A stretch of 64,000 nt of DNA, taken from Chaetomium olivaceum. Lineage: Eukaryota > Ascomycota > Sordariomycetes > Sordariales > Chaetomiaceae. The DNA is taken from assembly GCA_039881045.1 (NCBI GenBank), contig JAYWVB010000008.1:434001-498000 (forward strand), written 5' to 3'. A model generated the notes under the pieces. It did no database searches. It worked only from the letters and a program-made list of their open reading frames with translations, and was not told the DNA's origin. Shown in pieces: positions 24,535 to 37,856 of the stretch (positions within the stretch are counted from its first letter, which is position 1; each line of letters starts with the position of its first letter). A program made the position numbers and the translations under genes.

Positions 24535-24810
24535 TCACCCCTGACTCGACATGGCAAAGTACAGCAGTATGACTGGCCAGCCGCTCGACAGTAAGAAGGC
24601 GGCGAGCACGGAAAATAAATTCACGTCCTTCTCGCTATCCCCCCGGGACCAGCGGCGCAGCAGGCCGATGGCGCACCATATCATGCCGATGGCGTACAGC
24701 GAGCACCCCCACATCACGCCGACGATGATGTCGGCGTTGCGGTCCCAGGGGGCCAGGGTCGCGCCCGAGGTATCGGCGAACGGCTCTGAGAGAGAGAGGT
24801 TCTGGCCCAT
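24535..24810 (-). CDS. Small two-helix membrane protein of unknown function
   Basis: A 91-aa frame starting at an ATG with a good context (CACCATGG). It has a short polar N-terminus, a first hydrophobic helix from about residue 29 (containing VGVMWGCSLYAIGMIW), a basic/polar loop (LRRWSRGDSEKD) and a second helix (about 66-86, ending ILLYFAM). I do not recognise the family. The topology, charge pattern and good start make a real gene more likely than a chance frame, but there are no other lines of support. Confidence 0.5.
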   Translation of the reverse strand: MGQNLSLSEPFADTSGATLAPWDRNADIIVGVMWGCSLYAIGMIWCAIGLLRRWSRGDSEKDVNLFSVLAAFLLSSGWPVILLYFAMSSQG

Positions 24811-26012
24811 GGTGTTGGTGGTGACGGTGGCGGTATTAAGTAGAGGTTGTTATTATCGAGTGTTTGTTTGAATAGGTAGTACTCGGTAGTGGATCGTTTT
24901 CGATGGCTCGTGTTTGATGGATTATGATCATGGATCGTCGTGGGAATGAACGACTCGAGAGGCCTGGCCAAGGTCGGCAGCCAAGGATCGACCAGCGACA
25001 GGAAGGAAAACACAAAAAAAAGTGAAGAAAAGAATGTCGGAAGGAATGTCAGGATGGAAGCGAACGGGACTGCGACCAGCGACCAGCGACCAGCACTCTC
25101 TTGCCCAAAACAATTCAGACGATATGGAGAAACGGTGGTGGCCGAAATGGAAAAAGCGAGAAGGCGAACAAAAAAGAGACCTGAAAGAAGACGGGGATCA
25201 CACCATCTTGAACCGGTCCTGTGGCCCCGGCCAGGAGATGATGGGGTTCTCCAGATGGGAAAGTCAGACAAAGTCTTGAAGTGAGCCCTGGGGGCGATCT
25301 TACGCGAGACAGGTTGATATAATTGGCTGCATCGATAAAAGCTTGTCTCAGATGCTGGAGCTCGGCTGCAACAGAGCCCCAAACCCCCAAACTTGAGACG
25401 ACTGCCGAATCGAGCCAGTCACAACCCCTGTCCAGAACGTTGGGGGCCCAATTCAAGGCCGTTCATGGCGTGTGAAAACGCGCCACGTCTTGGCTGAGCC
25501 CGGGTTTTATGGGCAGACTCGGGAACAATGCATGGAACCTGCACAAGACGTCCCCAAATCTTGTGTTCTAGGTTTCCAGACATCATTAAATGAACAACGA
25601 TGAACAACGGTCAATTCACATGATCCCGCCCGTTCCCGAGTCTTCTCTTCCATTAGAGGGTGAAGATTTAATAGAAAACAGAATCAATCACCTAGCCGTC
25701 GACTTTGTTAAGTGGATATTCCTGGTCGGCACATGTGACGACGTCTCGCCCCCTCGTGTTTCACATTCGCCTCCTGTGTATGAACGTGGACATGTATAGG
25801 GATAGATAGCTCCCGTCAACCACGAGCACCCGTGGCCTGGCCTTGAATACGGCTGTACAAAACGAGCATGGTGCGGCATGTTCAATACCTCGCCAATTCC
25901 CTTTCGTCGTGTTTTTAACTCCGACCAACCCTATTACCTGGATGTTACTCATGCCGAGATTAACATCCTTCTATGCTTGCCCCTATCAGGGGACAGCCGC
26001 ATCTAACGGCTT
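24811..26012. other. Intergenic region, no gene supported
   Basis: About 1.2 kb upstream of the small membrane-protein gene and downstream of the methyltransferase remnant. Only short frames with unlikely composition are present. Confidence 0.5.
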
Positions 26013-27460
26013 CTACGCATAAATGAGGCGCAAATCGGCGACAGCATGCACATTCTTGTCCCTAAGCTGACGGCGCAAATGCGCAATGTAAGCGTGTATC
26101 TCAGCCGTTGACCAACGCATGACTTCCTGGAAACATGTACAAAATCAAGCCTGTGTATTGATTGTCTGTTTAAAGCATACTTGGGACCACGCCAAAACGT
26201 TCTGCGCAATTCACCTTCCATGTCCTGCTCAAGGGGGAGATGGTTGTACGCATCAATCTCCTGGTTTTTCTTGTCAGCAGCCCAGGCCGTGATGGGAGCC
26301 TGTCCAAAGGTTACCTAGCCAAGTGCACCGCAACATGCTCATCCTAGCCCTGGTCGACAAACGCGCAGCAAAACCGGCGGAACCAATGAACAACAACACG
26401 AAACGCGCCCACCTTGAAATGCTACTGCACGAAGTCGACAAACCCCGTCGCTTCCAACCCCTTTCGCTGCAGACCCTCGCTCACACCATAAACGTCCTCC
26501 CAAACTTCTTCCCCCCCTCCCGAAACGCCTTCCCCCACTGATCCAACGGCGAGCCGTCAAAAACCGTACCATCGGGCGCGTACATGCGGGCATCAGCCTC
26601 GAAGGTCTCGATGTAGCCGCCGGGGCGGAGTACCCGATACGCCTCGGCGAAGAGCGCGTCCCAGTCAGTCACCGAACCGAACATGTAACGGATATGCACG
26701 AAGTCGAAGCTCTCTGGTGCGAAGGTCCATGGCTGCGTCGCGTCTTCCATCTCGAACTGTAAGTTGGGTGGCACCCAACCAGGTTGGATGGGGGAGATGT
26801 CCGTGCCGATTACCTCAACGCCGGGGTGTGCGTCGGCGAAGTCGCTGTGACTGTTAGTCTGGTGTGATGCATAGTTACCGCCGGACTTGACGGGCTGTCG
26901 GGCTTACATTGCCCATATTCCTATCAGTGGAACACTGTGTTAGGAAACGCCATGGCCACTAGTATCCTGGGTTGCTCCAGCTGGCGTAGCCCTGGTGCGT
27001 ACCTGTTCCTCCCCCAACATCCAACACTCTTTTCACCTGTTTCATATCCAACGGCGCCCTGTAAAGGTCCCCGTCCATAACAAGCGTCAACCCATGGTGG
27101 CTGAGCGTGAGTGAAAACATCAGCCGCCACAATCCCCGGCTCAGTTATCCCCCATTGGTGACTAGATCTCACATGATATCCATGCACACACTCTGCCGTT
27201 CATCGTTCGGGCCCCTGGCTGCATCAGCACTTTCACCGACAGCAACCGCATCCCAGCAAACAACACGAGCCAGTACTCAGCCGGCGTCTGATCGCTATGA
27301 AACGTCCGGCCCTGAATAGTTCGGTAGGCCAGGATACTCGTCGTCAGTGAGTTGATGGAACAAGCGAGATCCGAATCGTAGAACGAGTCCGTGGCCGTTT
27401 CGTCTGCCGATGTAATCGGCTGAGCAGCCACTGTAGTGTCAGTTGCTGTCTTAACTACCC
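26013..27460 (-). pseudogene. LaeA-like SAM-dependent methyltransferase, broken copy
   Basis: The spliced reading gives the typical LaeA-like fungal methyltransferase. Exons read (minus): N-terminal part to 27277 (motif LTTSILAYRTIQGRTFH), 27214-27173 (GPNDERQ), 27100-27003 (HHGLTLVMDGDL, then VLDVGGGTG), a 13-nt micro-exon 26920-26908 and 26844 onward (DFADAHPGVEVIGTDISP, then DFVHIRYMFGS and YRVLRPGGYIETFE). The SAM-binding motif I is restored by the micro-exon as VLDVGGGTGIWAIDFAD. After GRTFMV near 26484 the frame stops; the homologous continuation GLQRKGLEATGFVDFV is in another frame and is followed by an in-frame TAG. Family-like C-terminal pieces remain at about 26310-26225 (NQEIDAYNHLPLEQDMEG) and 26126-26013 (EIHAYIAHLRRQLRDKNVHA), but no consistent splice joins the last two. 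No ATG start was found. I infer a pseudogene, with consensus errors as the alternative. Confidence 0.7.
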
Positions 27461-28183
27461 AGACAGGCACCCAAGCAGCGCCCTGTGGTGTGGATAAGGG
27501 CCGCCCATACCTGCTGTGTCCAGTGTTCCCCTGGGAGAATGTCGTCGACGCTCCTCTGCCTGGCCTCACCTGCCGGACATGCCGTGCTTCTCGGCGGTCG
27601 AGCCTTTCTCAGTCTTTTCAAACGAGGAGAAGATCGCACAAACACCATGGCGCCGCCACCTAATCATTGGTTATATCCCGAGGGCGTGATAACTGCGAGC
27701 TCGAGTGCAGAGCACACAGTACGATAACCGGATGCACCTTAGCGCAGCAGATCTCTGTTGCCGTGAACCTCGAATAGGCACGTGGCGCCGTTCAAAGTCA
27801 ATAAGCAGAGCCGGATTGGACCGCCAGGTTACGGGAGGTGGTCAAACCGATACGGCGAGATGTGTTTGGCGAAGTCTATGCATCCTAAGCTCAACCCGGA
27901 CCAAAACGGGACGTTGTAGTCCAAGGGGATAATACGGTAGAGCATAACGAGAACGAGAGGATCACGAACGCAGTGAATGAATGATTAGGCATTTTATTTC
28001 TTATACCCCAACGCCGTGCAAACGGAATCGACGAATCTCAGGAACCCGCCCACAAGCCACAAACGATCCGGACAACAGCCTACAACCAAAATCATGCAAG
28101 CTCCCTCCTCAACCCGCCCGTCTCCTCCACCTCCGCTTCCACCACCTCACCGTCCACCCCTCTTCCGCCACAAAGTCAGCGCC
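27461..28183. other. Gap between methyltransferase remnant and VPS13 3' end
   Basis: No convincing coding frame. It probably holds the methyltransferase 5' end (its first exon could not be located) and the 3' UTR of VPS13. Confidence 0.45.
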
Positions 28184-31100
28184 CTACTCCAACCCCTTGA
28201 ACCGCCGATTAAACTCCTCCACCGCCACGGCTACCATTCGGTAAATAAACGTCCGCCCACTCTCCTGACCAATGGGTATAAACGGCCCATTCGCCCCTCC
28301 ACGCAACGTCAGACTCAACCCCGTGCGCTCTTTGGCAATCGTTTGAACATCCTTCAGCGGCACGTCCCACTCGGTCTGGAGGCGGCGGCTGCGGATGAGG
28401 AGGATGCGGGCGTACGTCACCATGACGACCATGTCCTCGGTGGGCAGCTCGAGGTGCGCGATGTAGGCCTCGTCAAAGTACTTGCCGTTGTCCACCTGCT
28501 TGAGCCAGCTCTGGCCGAGCGCCTCGCGCTGGGAGTAGGGCCGCACCACGCCGTCGGCGGGTATGTAACGCGGTAGGCGCACGCGGTCAAGCTCCGAGCC
28601 GTCGAAGACGGTGGTTGTGTTGCGCACGCCCTCAGAAACGTTGGACGCGAAGTCGAGCACGCCGATCGCCGCCGGCTTGGTTGCCAGCCCGACCACGCCC
28701 TTTCCGATGCCCTTGAAGAAACCAAGGGCGCCTTCCTGCTCGGCACCCTCAAGGGGCTTACGGGCGAGGCCGCCGACGCCTGATGCGACTGAGGTGAAGA
28801 GGCTGTTGGCGCCTGCCGTGACGCCGAAGAGGGCGTGCTTCGGTCGGTTGCGCGCGCGCGTAATGCGCCGCCGGTCTTGAAATTGCTTGTCCATGGTTGC
28901 CGCCGCGAGGCCTTTGGCGAAACTCCCCGTGACTTTGGAGAAGGAGTCGCTGAAGCCATAGACGGACTTCTTGAAGAAGGACCCCGCGCCACGAGCAAGC
29001 CCCAGGCCAAAGTCTTCTGGTTTGTCGGACATGATGAGACCCTGGTATGGCTCATAGAAGATATCGGCGAAGCCTGAGCTGATGTTGTTGAAGAGCCCCA
29101 CCGGGTTTCCGAGGAAATCAGCGCTACCCAGAATCTTATGAATCTGATACAGAGCCTCCTGGCTGTAGTGGTTGGAGATGTTCTGTACGAGCACAGGTAT
29201 CGAGACTCGCACATTTTCCAGCATCAATGCGTTGAACCTGACTGGCGCGTCGTTGATGTTGCCGAGAGCCATGGTCATGACGTTGAAGAAGAACATGACC
29301 GGGTTCTTGGACGACGTCTTGTCCTCCACATTGACTCTTTCAGTTCGTACAAACGAGAGATCCAACTGCATTGGCTGGATGTTGAGGACCTCAAAGTAGA
29401 TGTCCCTCCCAGCCTGTTGCTGTTTCGGCTGCGGAATGTCAATGTTGTCATCACACAGCTTGTCGACCTCGGCCGTCGACGACCAAGAAGCGCCGGGTAT
29501 CTTGGAGAACTCCAAAACGGCGTAGATGAAATCCTCATCGAGTTCGACTGTCATCTCCTGAAGAAGGACGGTGGCGTACTTGATGTACTCAACACCGTAC
29601 GACTCATCCTTGACCCGGGTGACCATGGCGTGCAGTGAGGGGTGTGCTTCGATTTCCTGTGCCCTCTTCGGAACCACACTAGGATACAGAATCATAGGGA
29701 AGATGCCGCCATAAAGCTGGTTGTCAATTTGGATCCATTTCACGGCCAGGCTCACCGTCTGGTACATGGGTGAGTCGCTGTACCGGAGTTGGACATCTCG
29801 GAACGTGAGGTACGCCAGTTCTTTGAGCTGTGAGTTGATCAACGAAACACCAATACCGGACAACCGCAGTTGCGCGCTGAAGGTGGTGTTGGTATCGAGC
29901 TGCTTTGCTTCGAAACCTTCCCGGCTGCTAGTCGACCCTGCATTGGACCGTTGCCGGTAAAGACTCTTGGATTGTTTGAAGTTGGACAGGATCAGCGACT
30001 GTGTTGGCCCGTCGGCGGTCACGTTGATGTCGATAATCTTCGCTTGACCATTCGTACCGATGAATTTCATGGGCATCAAATTACCAATCTCGGCGAGCTT
30101 CACATGCCGCTCTTTGTTGTACGCACTAATGCATACCTCCCTGTGCTTGGCGGCCGGAAAATCCCACGCATACGGCATGATGCTGCGCGGAGGGAGGCGG
30201 TACCTAACAGCCCGCCATCCAGATCGGTCCTCTTCCTCATCCTCGTCCAGGCGGGGGTTGACTTGGTAGAAGGTGAACTCCATGTCGCTCTCGTTGCGCA
30301 TCGAAAACGGCCAGTTCCTCTGCTCCATGCTCAGATTCAAGAAGATGGTTGAGTCTTCCATGAGAATCTCAACTCGAACCAGCCGTTGGCGTTGACCAGC
30401 TTTAGCAATCTTGAGATGCGTGATACCGAGATCCGAGATGTTGAAGGGTGCCGTCCATTGGTTGTCAAATCCAGGGTAGCACAAGCACAACTGCTTGACG
30501 GCACCTCTGTGCAGATAATGCAGCGGTCTGAGCGAGCCTGCTTTGAGCGACATCAAGCTTGAGGAGCTGGGTTCGCGGATGTTGATGTCGTCGCCAAGCT
30601 TGTTCTGAATGACATATCTGGGAGCCAGCGTTACCGTCTTGACCATTTTGTACTTGCCCAGGCCCGAGTCGACCGTGACACCGACATGGATTTCGGCGTT
30701 CTTCCCAGTGGAATCGAGCACAATCTCAGAAGTACTTCCGATGGCATCAAAACTCTGTGGTTTGCTCCATTCCGAGTCGCCTGCCTTGAGAATAGCCCGG
30801 TTTCTGTGGTCGTCGCTGTTGAACGAAAACATGAGCGGCTGCGCTTTCTTATCGCTTCCGTCCCCAACGTCGATGAGTGCCTGCCCCGCCGCCGCCTTCG
30901 CATGCTGCATGAAACCCTTGGAGCGGATGCTAACATCCAACCCGGTCTTGTTGAGAACGACATAGGGACTGTATACCGTCACCTTGAACGCACCTCCGCC
31001 ATCAGGAATGCGGAAGTAATGCAGTCTCAAGTTCAAGGTCATGTTGTTGTCGTCGCGGCACACAAGATGCGTCTCCTTCTTGAAATCATCTGTTGGGCCA

Positions 31101-34100
31101 GCATTGATGATAGCAAACTCGCTTGGCTTAAACAGGGTATCCTGCATATCGATGCTGAGGAGCAGGAGATGCGACAGCTCGACCACGTGGACGGGGCTGA
31201 CGCCACCCTTGCGGAGGAAATTTGACCAGTCCTTCTTCGTGCTCTTATCGTAGATCCGGTACTTGAAGTCGTAGGGTAGCAGGTTCTCCAGTGTCACGGG
31301 AGCGGATATCTTCAGACGCATGTACGGATAATTTCTGCTGTTGTTAGTTTCATTCATCTACCGCAAACGTAAAGAGTACGTACCTAGTCATCGGATTGGA
31401 TTTGTCCCAGCGTGTAGACATTTGGAAGTAGAAAGGGTCACCATGCTCTCCTTTGCACACCAGTGTCTTGGTTGGGCGCCTGAGCAAATCTTTCCACCAC
31501 AGAGTATCGGTGCTCCATCCATAACCAAAGCCCGGGTCTGGTCGAACCAGCAGACTCTTTTCGTAGACAGCCCCGACGGGTGCCGGTCTACTCTCGCCAG
31601 GCGCAATTTTCTCGATCTTGAGCAGGTGCCCTTCGTGAGCGTCATACACGCCCAGCTCGACGGGGAGATCGGTCTCGTTCTCCACCAACAGAGGACTGCG
31701 CAGTGTCACGTATTTGACGTTGTCGGTGCCCAGCTTGACCTCAACGAGGAGCTTGTGCAGAACGCCATCGGTCTTCGGCTTCAGAGCGTAGAGGAACTCG
31801 CCCTCTCGGGATAAACGGATGTTCTTGACCATGTCGAAGCCACTGCCATCTAGTTGGACAGACACGTTGCTGGCACTGGCACCCTCGGCGAGCATCAAGC
31901 TCTCACGCAGCTTTTCCCAGTCCTCGAAGCTCCACGGAACCTCTTGTCCATCCGTGAGACGCAGGGTTGTCATTTCTTCGCTGCTCTGCCGCTTGGCATG
32001 GACGATAAGCTCGAAGCCGGTGTAATTGCGGATGCGGTACGGGGCCTCGACACCGCGGGGCTTGCTGAGGACGTCTTGATCCTGTGAGAAGAAGGCGAAA
32101 GATTGTGAGAGCAGGGCAATGCTAGCGGTAGTGATAGTGACATCAAAGTTGCGTTTCGACGTCACATCAACCGACATGGCACCAGTCTTCTGGTCACGTG
32201 CACCCCCAAAACCGACCTGCCAAGGCTCGATGAGAGGCTCCCACGCAGACTTGGCGAAGTTGTAAATGTTCATGTACATTTCGAGCGCGGTTTCCGCCTT
32301 CAAACTGGACGACCAATTCTCAGCGCTGGCTGTGAAGTTCTTGACGCTCATATCGAGGATAGGTAGTTCGTGGACGTCGCCGAGGAGCACGACCCTGACC
32401 CCGGCAACTGTCACGGTAAGCTCCTCATTTCGAGCTGGGGGCTTGACGATGTCATGTGGAGGTGGGGCCCCCCCTCTCTGGGATACGTGACCGGCACTCT
32501 TGCTCGTCCGCCTCGTTCTTCCCGCCAATGTTGATGACCCCTTACCGCTCCCAGTCCTGTGTTTAAGACTGGGCGCCTTTAGCTGTTTCGCCTTTTGGTC
32601 GGATGCCTTGGGATCGGTGTCGACGGGAGTGCCGCCCGATAGCTCGGATGCCTTGGTAATTGTTTGCATCACGAGAAGGATATCGCGTAGCGACAGCCGG
32701 AGAATCAGGGGCTCGATGTCGGCATGGATCCTTGTGGTGGCCGGTTGGGAGCTGTCCATGGAGATCTGAACAGAGAAGTCGTCGATGATTCTGAGACGAG
32801 AGTCGTCAAACCGGTCCATGCGACAGAGAAACATGCCGCACTGGGAGACTTGGAATGTCAGGGCGTGTTGCTGAGAAAATACAACTTGCTTCGTCCCCAG
32901 AACGATGGCCTCCGAGCTTGTGCTCAAGGGGTTGGCAATGAGGATGACCTGGGCATCTACGACGTTGACCCGGTAAGCCAGCGTCGTCTTCGTCCCAGCC
33001 TTCTTCTGTGGCGTCTGCTTGGGGGCGGGTTGGATAGCCTGGCGGCTGCTACTCTCCGAGCGCCTCCCGGAAAGGTTAGCCTGCACGGAGTCCACGTCGC
33101 TCATGTCCTCGGGGCTTTCCAGCGGGCTCTTCTCAGGAATGTCTGGCTCAGTCGTCTGAGTTCCAGTCGTGACAAATTTCTGGATGGCGAAAAGGTAGTC
33201 AAGGGCAAAGATGACACGAGGGCTATCGATGGCAATCATGGCGATGATATTCCTCTCCTCGCCGCCGGACATGGTAATGCTGGCCATCAGCTGCTCGACG
33301 CTCGTGTTGCCGCTCGTCATGATGCGGCGGAACTTATTCGTCTCGCGATGGCGTGTGTCGTGGATTGTAAAGGCTTGGATAACAAACTCCGCTTCGAGGC
33401 TGCCGTTGGAGTCCATCCGCGTCTTCAACCGACTGGAGTTGAGGCTGAACTTCGACAGACTGGCGGCATCAATATCGCCAACAGGAGCATCCTGCGGGGC
33501 ATTTATCAACTCCAGACCAATCTCCTTAACCGTGAAAATGAGGTCCAGCTTAGTCCAGGCTTCCCCGTGGGTCCCGAGCTCCGGGCTCATGTCAATGAGT
33601 TGCTCGTTTGTGTTACCGCCCCCATACCCTGGTAATGTCCTGGCTCGCTCAAGGGTGGCATTATCAACATCTCGCTCGGCATCTGCGGTGTGCTGCTCCG
33701 GGTCCCCAGCAAAGGCAGCAGGGACCGATTGGGAAATCTCAAGAAGGGAGTTGAGTTGGTACGGAGTGATTCGGAGGTTGAAGTCAGTCATGGAGCTTTG
33801 TATTTCGAGGTCTGGCCGCTTCACGCCGGGTTTGTGCTCGGCGTATGTGATGTTGAACCCAAGATCGACATGGTCAATGAGCTCCAGTTCTTCTTCGCGG
33901 TTGTCGCTGTAATGGAAGTTAGAAGTCAGTCTGATGTTGCGGATGCCAGCTGAGAGTTTCATAGCGATGTCTGAGTTCTCCGAGTCGTCAAGCGGCGCAA
34001 ACTTGTTCTGAGCGTAGATCTCTCCCAAGAACGCGGTGATGACATCTCGCTTGGGCCTTCCCGGGACCACCGAGCGGGGGAACAAGACGATGGGGGTCTT

Positions 34101-37100
34101 GACAATGACATCGAACTTGATCCGACTCTGGCTCTGCTGCAACTGATTGGCTTGGTTGGCGGCGGCCTGGCGGGCAGCGTTGTAGATGGCTTGCATTTTG
34201 CCGAACTTCACAAGGAAGTCGACTATCTTGCGGAACGGCTCTTCGACGAAATTCAGTTTGACTGATCCGGCCCGTAGGTAGATAGATGAGTCGTAGCCTG
34301 GGTACTGCTCGACCTTTGACGGATCGAATGTCTCGTAGCGGAAATCGGCAAGTTCATCGCCTTGGATGGTGACGAGTTGGCGTAAACTCGAGTCCTCCGC
34401 AACACCCAGATTAACGTCATCCACCAGACTCAGGTCACCGAGCCTTGTCGAAACACGCATCGTCCGGCCGAGCAGGAATACCCCAACATCGGCGTGGTTA
34501 AAAGACAAGGTGGCTAGGCGGATGCCGTCGTTATTAAGGATCAGTCTAATAGTTTTGAGATCCACCTTGACTCTGATGGCACCACTCTCAGATTGCTGAC
34601 CGGCGAGGGTGGTTCAACATCAATATCGGTCTCGGACTCCTGGTCTGTGAGCGCCTTCTGGCGGGCGATGTCGGCAGACTGATTGTTGGTGAAAGTAACA
34701 AGAATAAAGTCCAGCAGCGTGAGCAGCGTTTTGCGTGTGACCACCAAGTTGATGGTAGAGATGGCAACGTCGACATTAGTCTCGACCCCTTCGTAAACGG
34801 TCATGAACTCTGGTGACTCCTTCTTGACTCTGACAAACTTGACGTGCACAAGGTCCCTTGCTTGTTTGCGATCCTCTATGTCACCTGATGAAACGATAGA
34901 CTTGAACTCAGCTGGCGGGTTCTCCACGAAGTCATCAACGGTAACAGATCCTAGCGTGACGTCCGCGCCCATGTCAAACGGCCTGAGGTGGAACTCGACT
35001 CCAAAATGCTCGGCGACTAGCTCAACAAGTAACTGGTCGGGCTTTTGTCTCTGAGGATCGCTGCGATAAAGGGAGCCGCGAAGCTTGTCGACGCTGAACT
35101 TGAACTCGAAGATGCGCTGCTGTACCCGCAGTTGCTCATCCGGCGAGCCGTCTTTGGCATCCTCAAACTCGTCATCGTCATCGAGGTCGTCGTCGTCAAT
35201 AATGATGGCTTCTTGGTGTGTCGTGAATGGGAGTAGTTGCGTAGAGATTCTTGTCGCGTTCCGCATACGCGATTCGGAAGATGCGTTGCTCTCGACACGG
35301 GCTCTTTTGGGTGGCGGGCAGGCCTGCGACAGCTGTTCTTGATTCCCACCCAGCTTAGGTATAGCAACATCGATGATTCGCATCAACGTCTTGTACTTGG
35401 CGTCTGACGCACTAACTTGAAGCACGGGCATGTGGCCAGAGACCTTCATCTTTGTGAGATTAGGGGCTTTGGGAAGGATCGATGCCTCGACAACAAAGTC
35501 GACGTTGATTTTGTCAACAATATGAAGCATCAGCCGGTCATCCTTCTCCACTAGCTGCTGCTTGGTTTCCTCCACAGACGGCCCAATGAGGACTTGAGTT
35601 GATGTCAACTTGACGAGGAACCGGTCATACATCAGAGACTCGAGTTGTTTGATATCCTGGTCGGTGTGAGTTTGAGCTTGCTTGGACCTAACCTCCTTCG
35701 ACGTCTCCTTGTCCACTAGTTCGCTCGTGACACTGATGTGACCGGCATCGAGGATCACACAAGCGGTGTTCTGGCTCGTGATCATCTCGGGGACGATGAT
35801 GAGTGGGGCTTGCAGGTCCAGCTTGGCATTGACCGTCTTGTGCTCCTCGAGGGCAAACTGAAGTCCCGCCCTCGTCTGCGCACGGAGGCCTTCAACGGTG
35901 GCGCCCGCGGTCTCCATCAGCGCGTTGATCGAATCCATGTGGCGCTCTGGGGGGCGGAAGAAGTCAACAACTCCGACGACGACATTCGGATTCCACACAA
36001 TCTCGAGCGGCTTCAGCTTTGCGGTTACGGCAATGTCGGCTTGGTCATCCAAGGGGTTCTGCTCGAGCTGGAACTGAAAAAAATGCCTCGTCATTGATCT
36101 GGGCGAGTTCGGCAATGGATAAGCGCTTCTGTGCCTTTTCAGTAGGCGCATCTTTCACGCGAACAATCTCCTTGTACACGCTCTTCGGCGTCGTGCCATC
36201 GTTGACGCGGAGGCCGCCGAGGCTCAGGTCCACCAGGAAGGAATCGGGGCGTTTGAGACCCTTGGCTTTGAAGACGTCAAAGTGGAGGCTGATGAGATCT
36301 CTCGAATTTTCGTGGGGGTTTTGCTTGAGGGTGAAGCTGCCGGTGCTCAAGGATGTCTCAATCTGCATCTTGACGGTGTCCCGTGGCTCATCGACGGCGG
36401 CGGCAAGCGCGGTTTTCTCATCCCAGTCAATGACCTCGTAGAGCTCCTTACGTTGCTCCTCTGTGATCTGTGTATTCTCCATCTCGTCCTGTTTCTCCGT
36501 GTTATGCGGCTTAGCCCCCCACACCCACGAAAGCCAACCTTGCTGTTGCTCTTCTTGTGGTGGCGGGCGGTTCTTGAGGGCTTCGGCATTTTCCTTTTTA
36601 AGCTGGTTGCGGGCCAAGGAACGCCAGAATCGAAGATCCTCGTAGCCAAGCTTCCACTCCAGCTTGTTCATATCATCATTCTCGGCGGGCGTCAACGGCT
36701 GGTCCTGTTTCCTCTTTTTGAAGAGTTCGATGTACCGATGCCTGTCATCCCTTCGTTCTCTGAAGTAGTCCCAGGACCACCGTCGATTACGCTCGTGGAT
36801 CTTGCCGAGCACGGCATCGCCGGCAAATTTGAGCCACGCACGGGGGTCCTCCTTGGGCGTAACCCCCTTCGGCTGGTACTTTTTGTACTCTTGGTGGCGG
36901 ATGAAGTAGTGGAAGAGGTCCACCATCATCAAGGCATCTCGGTACTGGTGGTCGTCCAGGACCAAACCGATCTCATCGAACAGCAGGTTAGACTTGAACT
37001 TGGGTACTTGTGGGTCCCCCGTCTTGTCCAGTTCGATCTTGGCCTGGCCTGACACGGGCTTTAGGATGAACTGATGGCCGGCAGAAACGTCATTGTCACT

Positions 37101-37856
37101 CCTCACGATCATTGTCTTGAAGTTCTGTAACATCTCGTCATGTGGCGTCACCTCGGCTCCCGGTGTATGGGCCTCACGGCCGGGCCCCATGAGTTTGGTA
37201 TCCGTGTTCCAGTACACGGCCAGGGATTCTAAAGTGGCCAGCTTGTGGGTGGTCTTGGACGAGTCCTGGATGAATGTGGGTGTCCATTCGCCATCGGTGC
37301 TGACAGCGCTGAACTCCTCGAGAGTGATGCCGAGGGCGAAGGGATGGCCGGGAGCGGAGATGGCGTCTTCGTATCGAACGTGGATGTTCTTCACGGTGAC
37401 CTGCAGGTTGTCGACGATTTTGGTTACCAGGCTCTCAGTGAAGCTCTGGGTGCGCTTCTGCTCTTCCGGGCTGAGGCCCTCCTGCGATCTCTCTTTCAAC
37501 AACTCGGCCGAGTCAAGCTTTTCCATTTTTATCCTCTGTTTCCGGCGATCTTCCTCCTCTTCGTTGTATTCGGCCTCTTCCTTCGGGGAGGCAAGGAGGA
37601 AGACATCCTCGATGAAGACCTTGACGGGCGCGCCGCGCAGATTGGACCAAGGAATGACCAGTGTGAGTGCGCCGAGATGGCCTTCGACAACGTTTATGGG
37701 GAGTTTCAGCTGGTCGAGTGCTTCCCGGCGGAGTTCGAGATCCCGCAGTTTGACATCGCCGGACCATATGCCAACCTTGAGTTGTGTTGGATCGAAGTTC
37801 TTAACATACATGCCCAGGAAGCGGTTCAGCAACCCCGCGACCAGGCCTTCCAACAT
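28184..37856 (-). CDS. VPS13: Vps13, bridge-type lipid-transfer protein
   Basis: A protein of about 3207 aa. Vps13 proteins form a long hydrophobic groove that moves glycerophospholipids between membranes at contact sites. The N-terminus starts MLEGLVAGLLNRFLG with the chorein pattern VKNFDPTQLKVGIWSGDVKL (about 1-115). Long extended repeats follow, then the adaptor-binding region (about 31.6-29.9 kb) and the C-terminal VPS13_C/ATG2-like helical part, ending EEFNRRFKGLE. One intron is clear: 31383-31335, 49 nt, donor GTACGT, acceptor CAGCAG, joining NPMTR to NYPYM. Two single-base frame breaks remain: one extra A in the A7 run 36077-36083, and one missing base near 34600-34604. Both restore family-like sequence when read across, and the length equals that of known Vps13. 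In a conserved gene these look like consensus errors. Confidence 0.95.
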
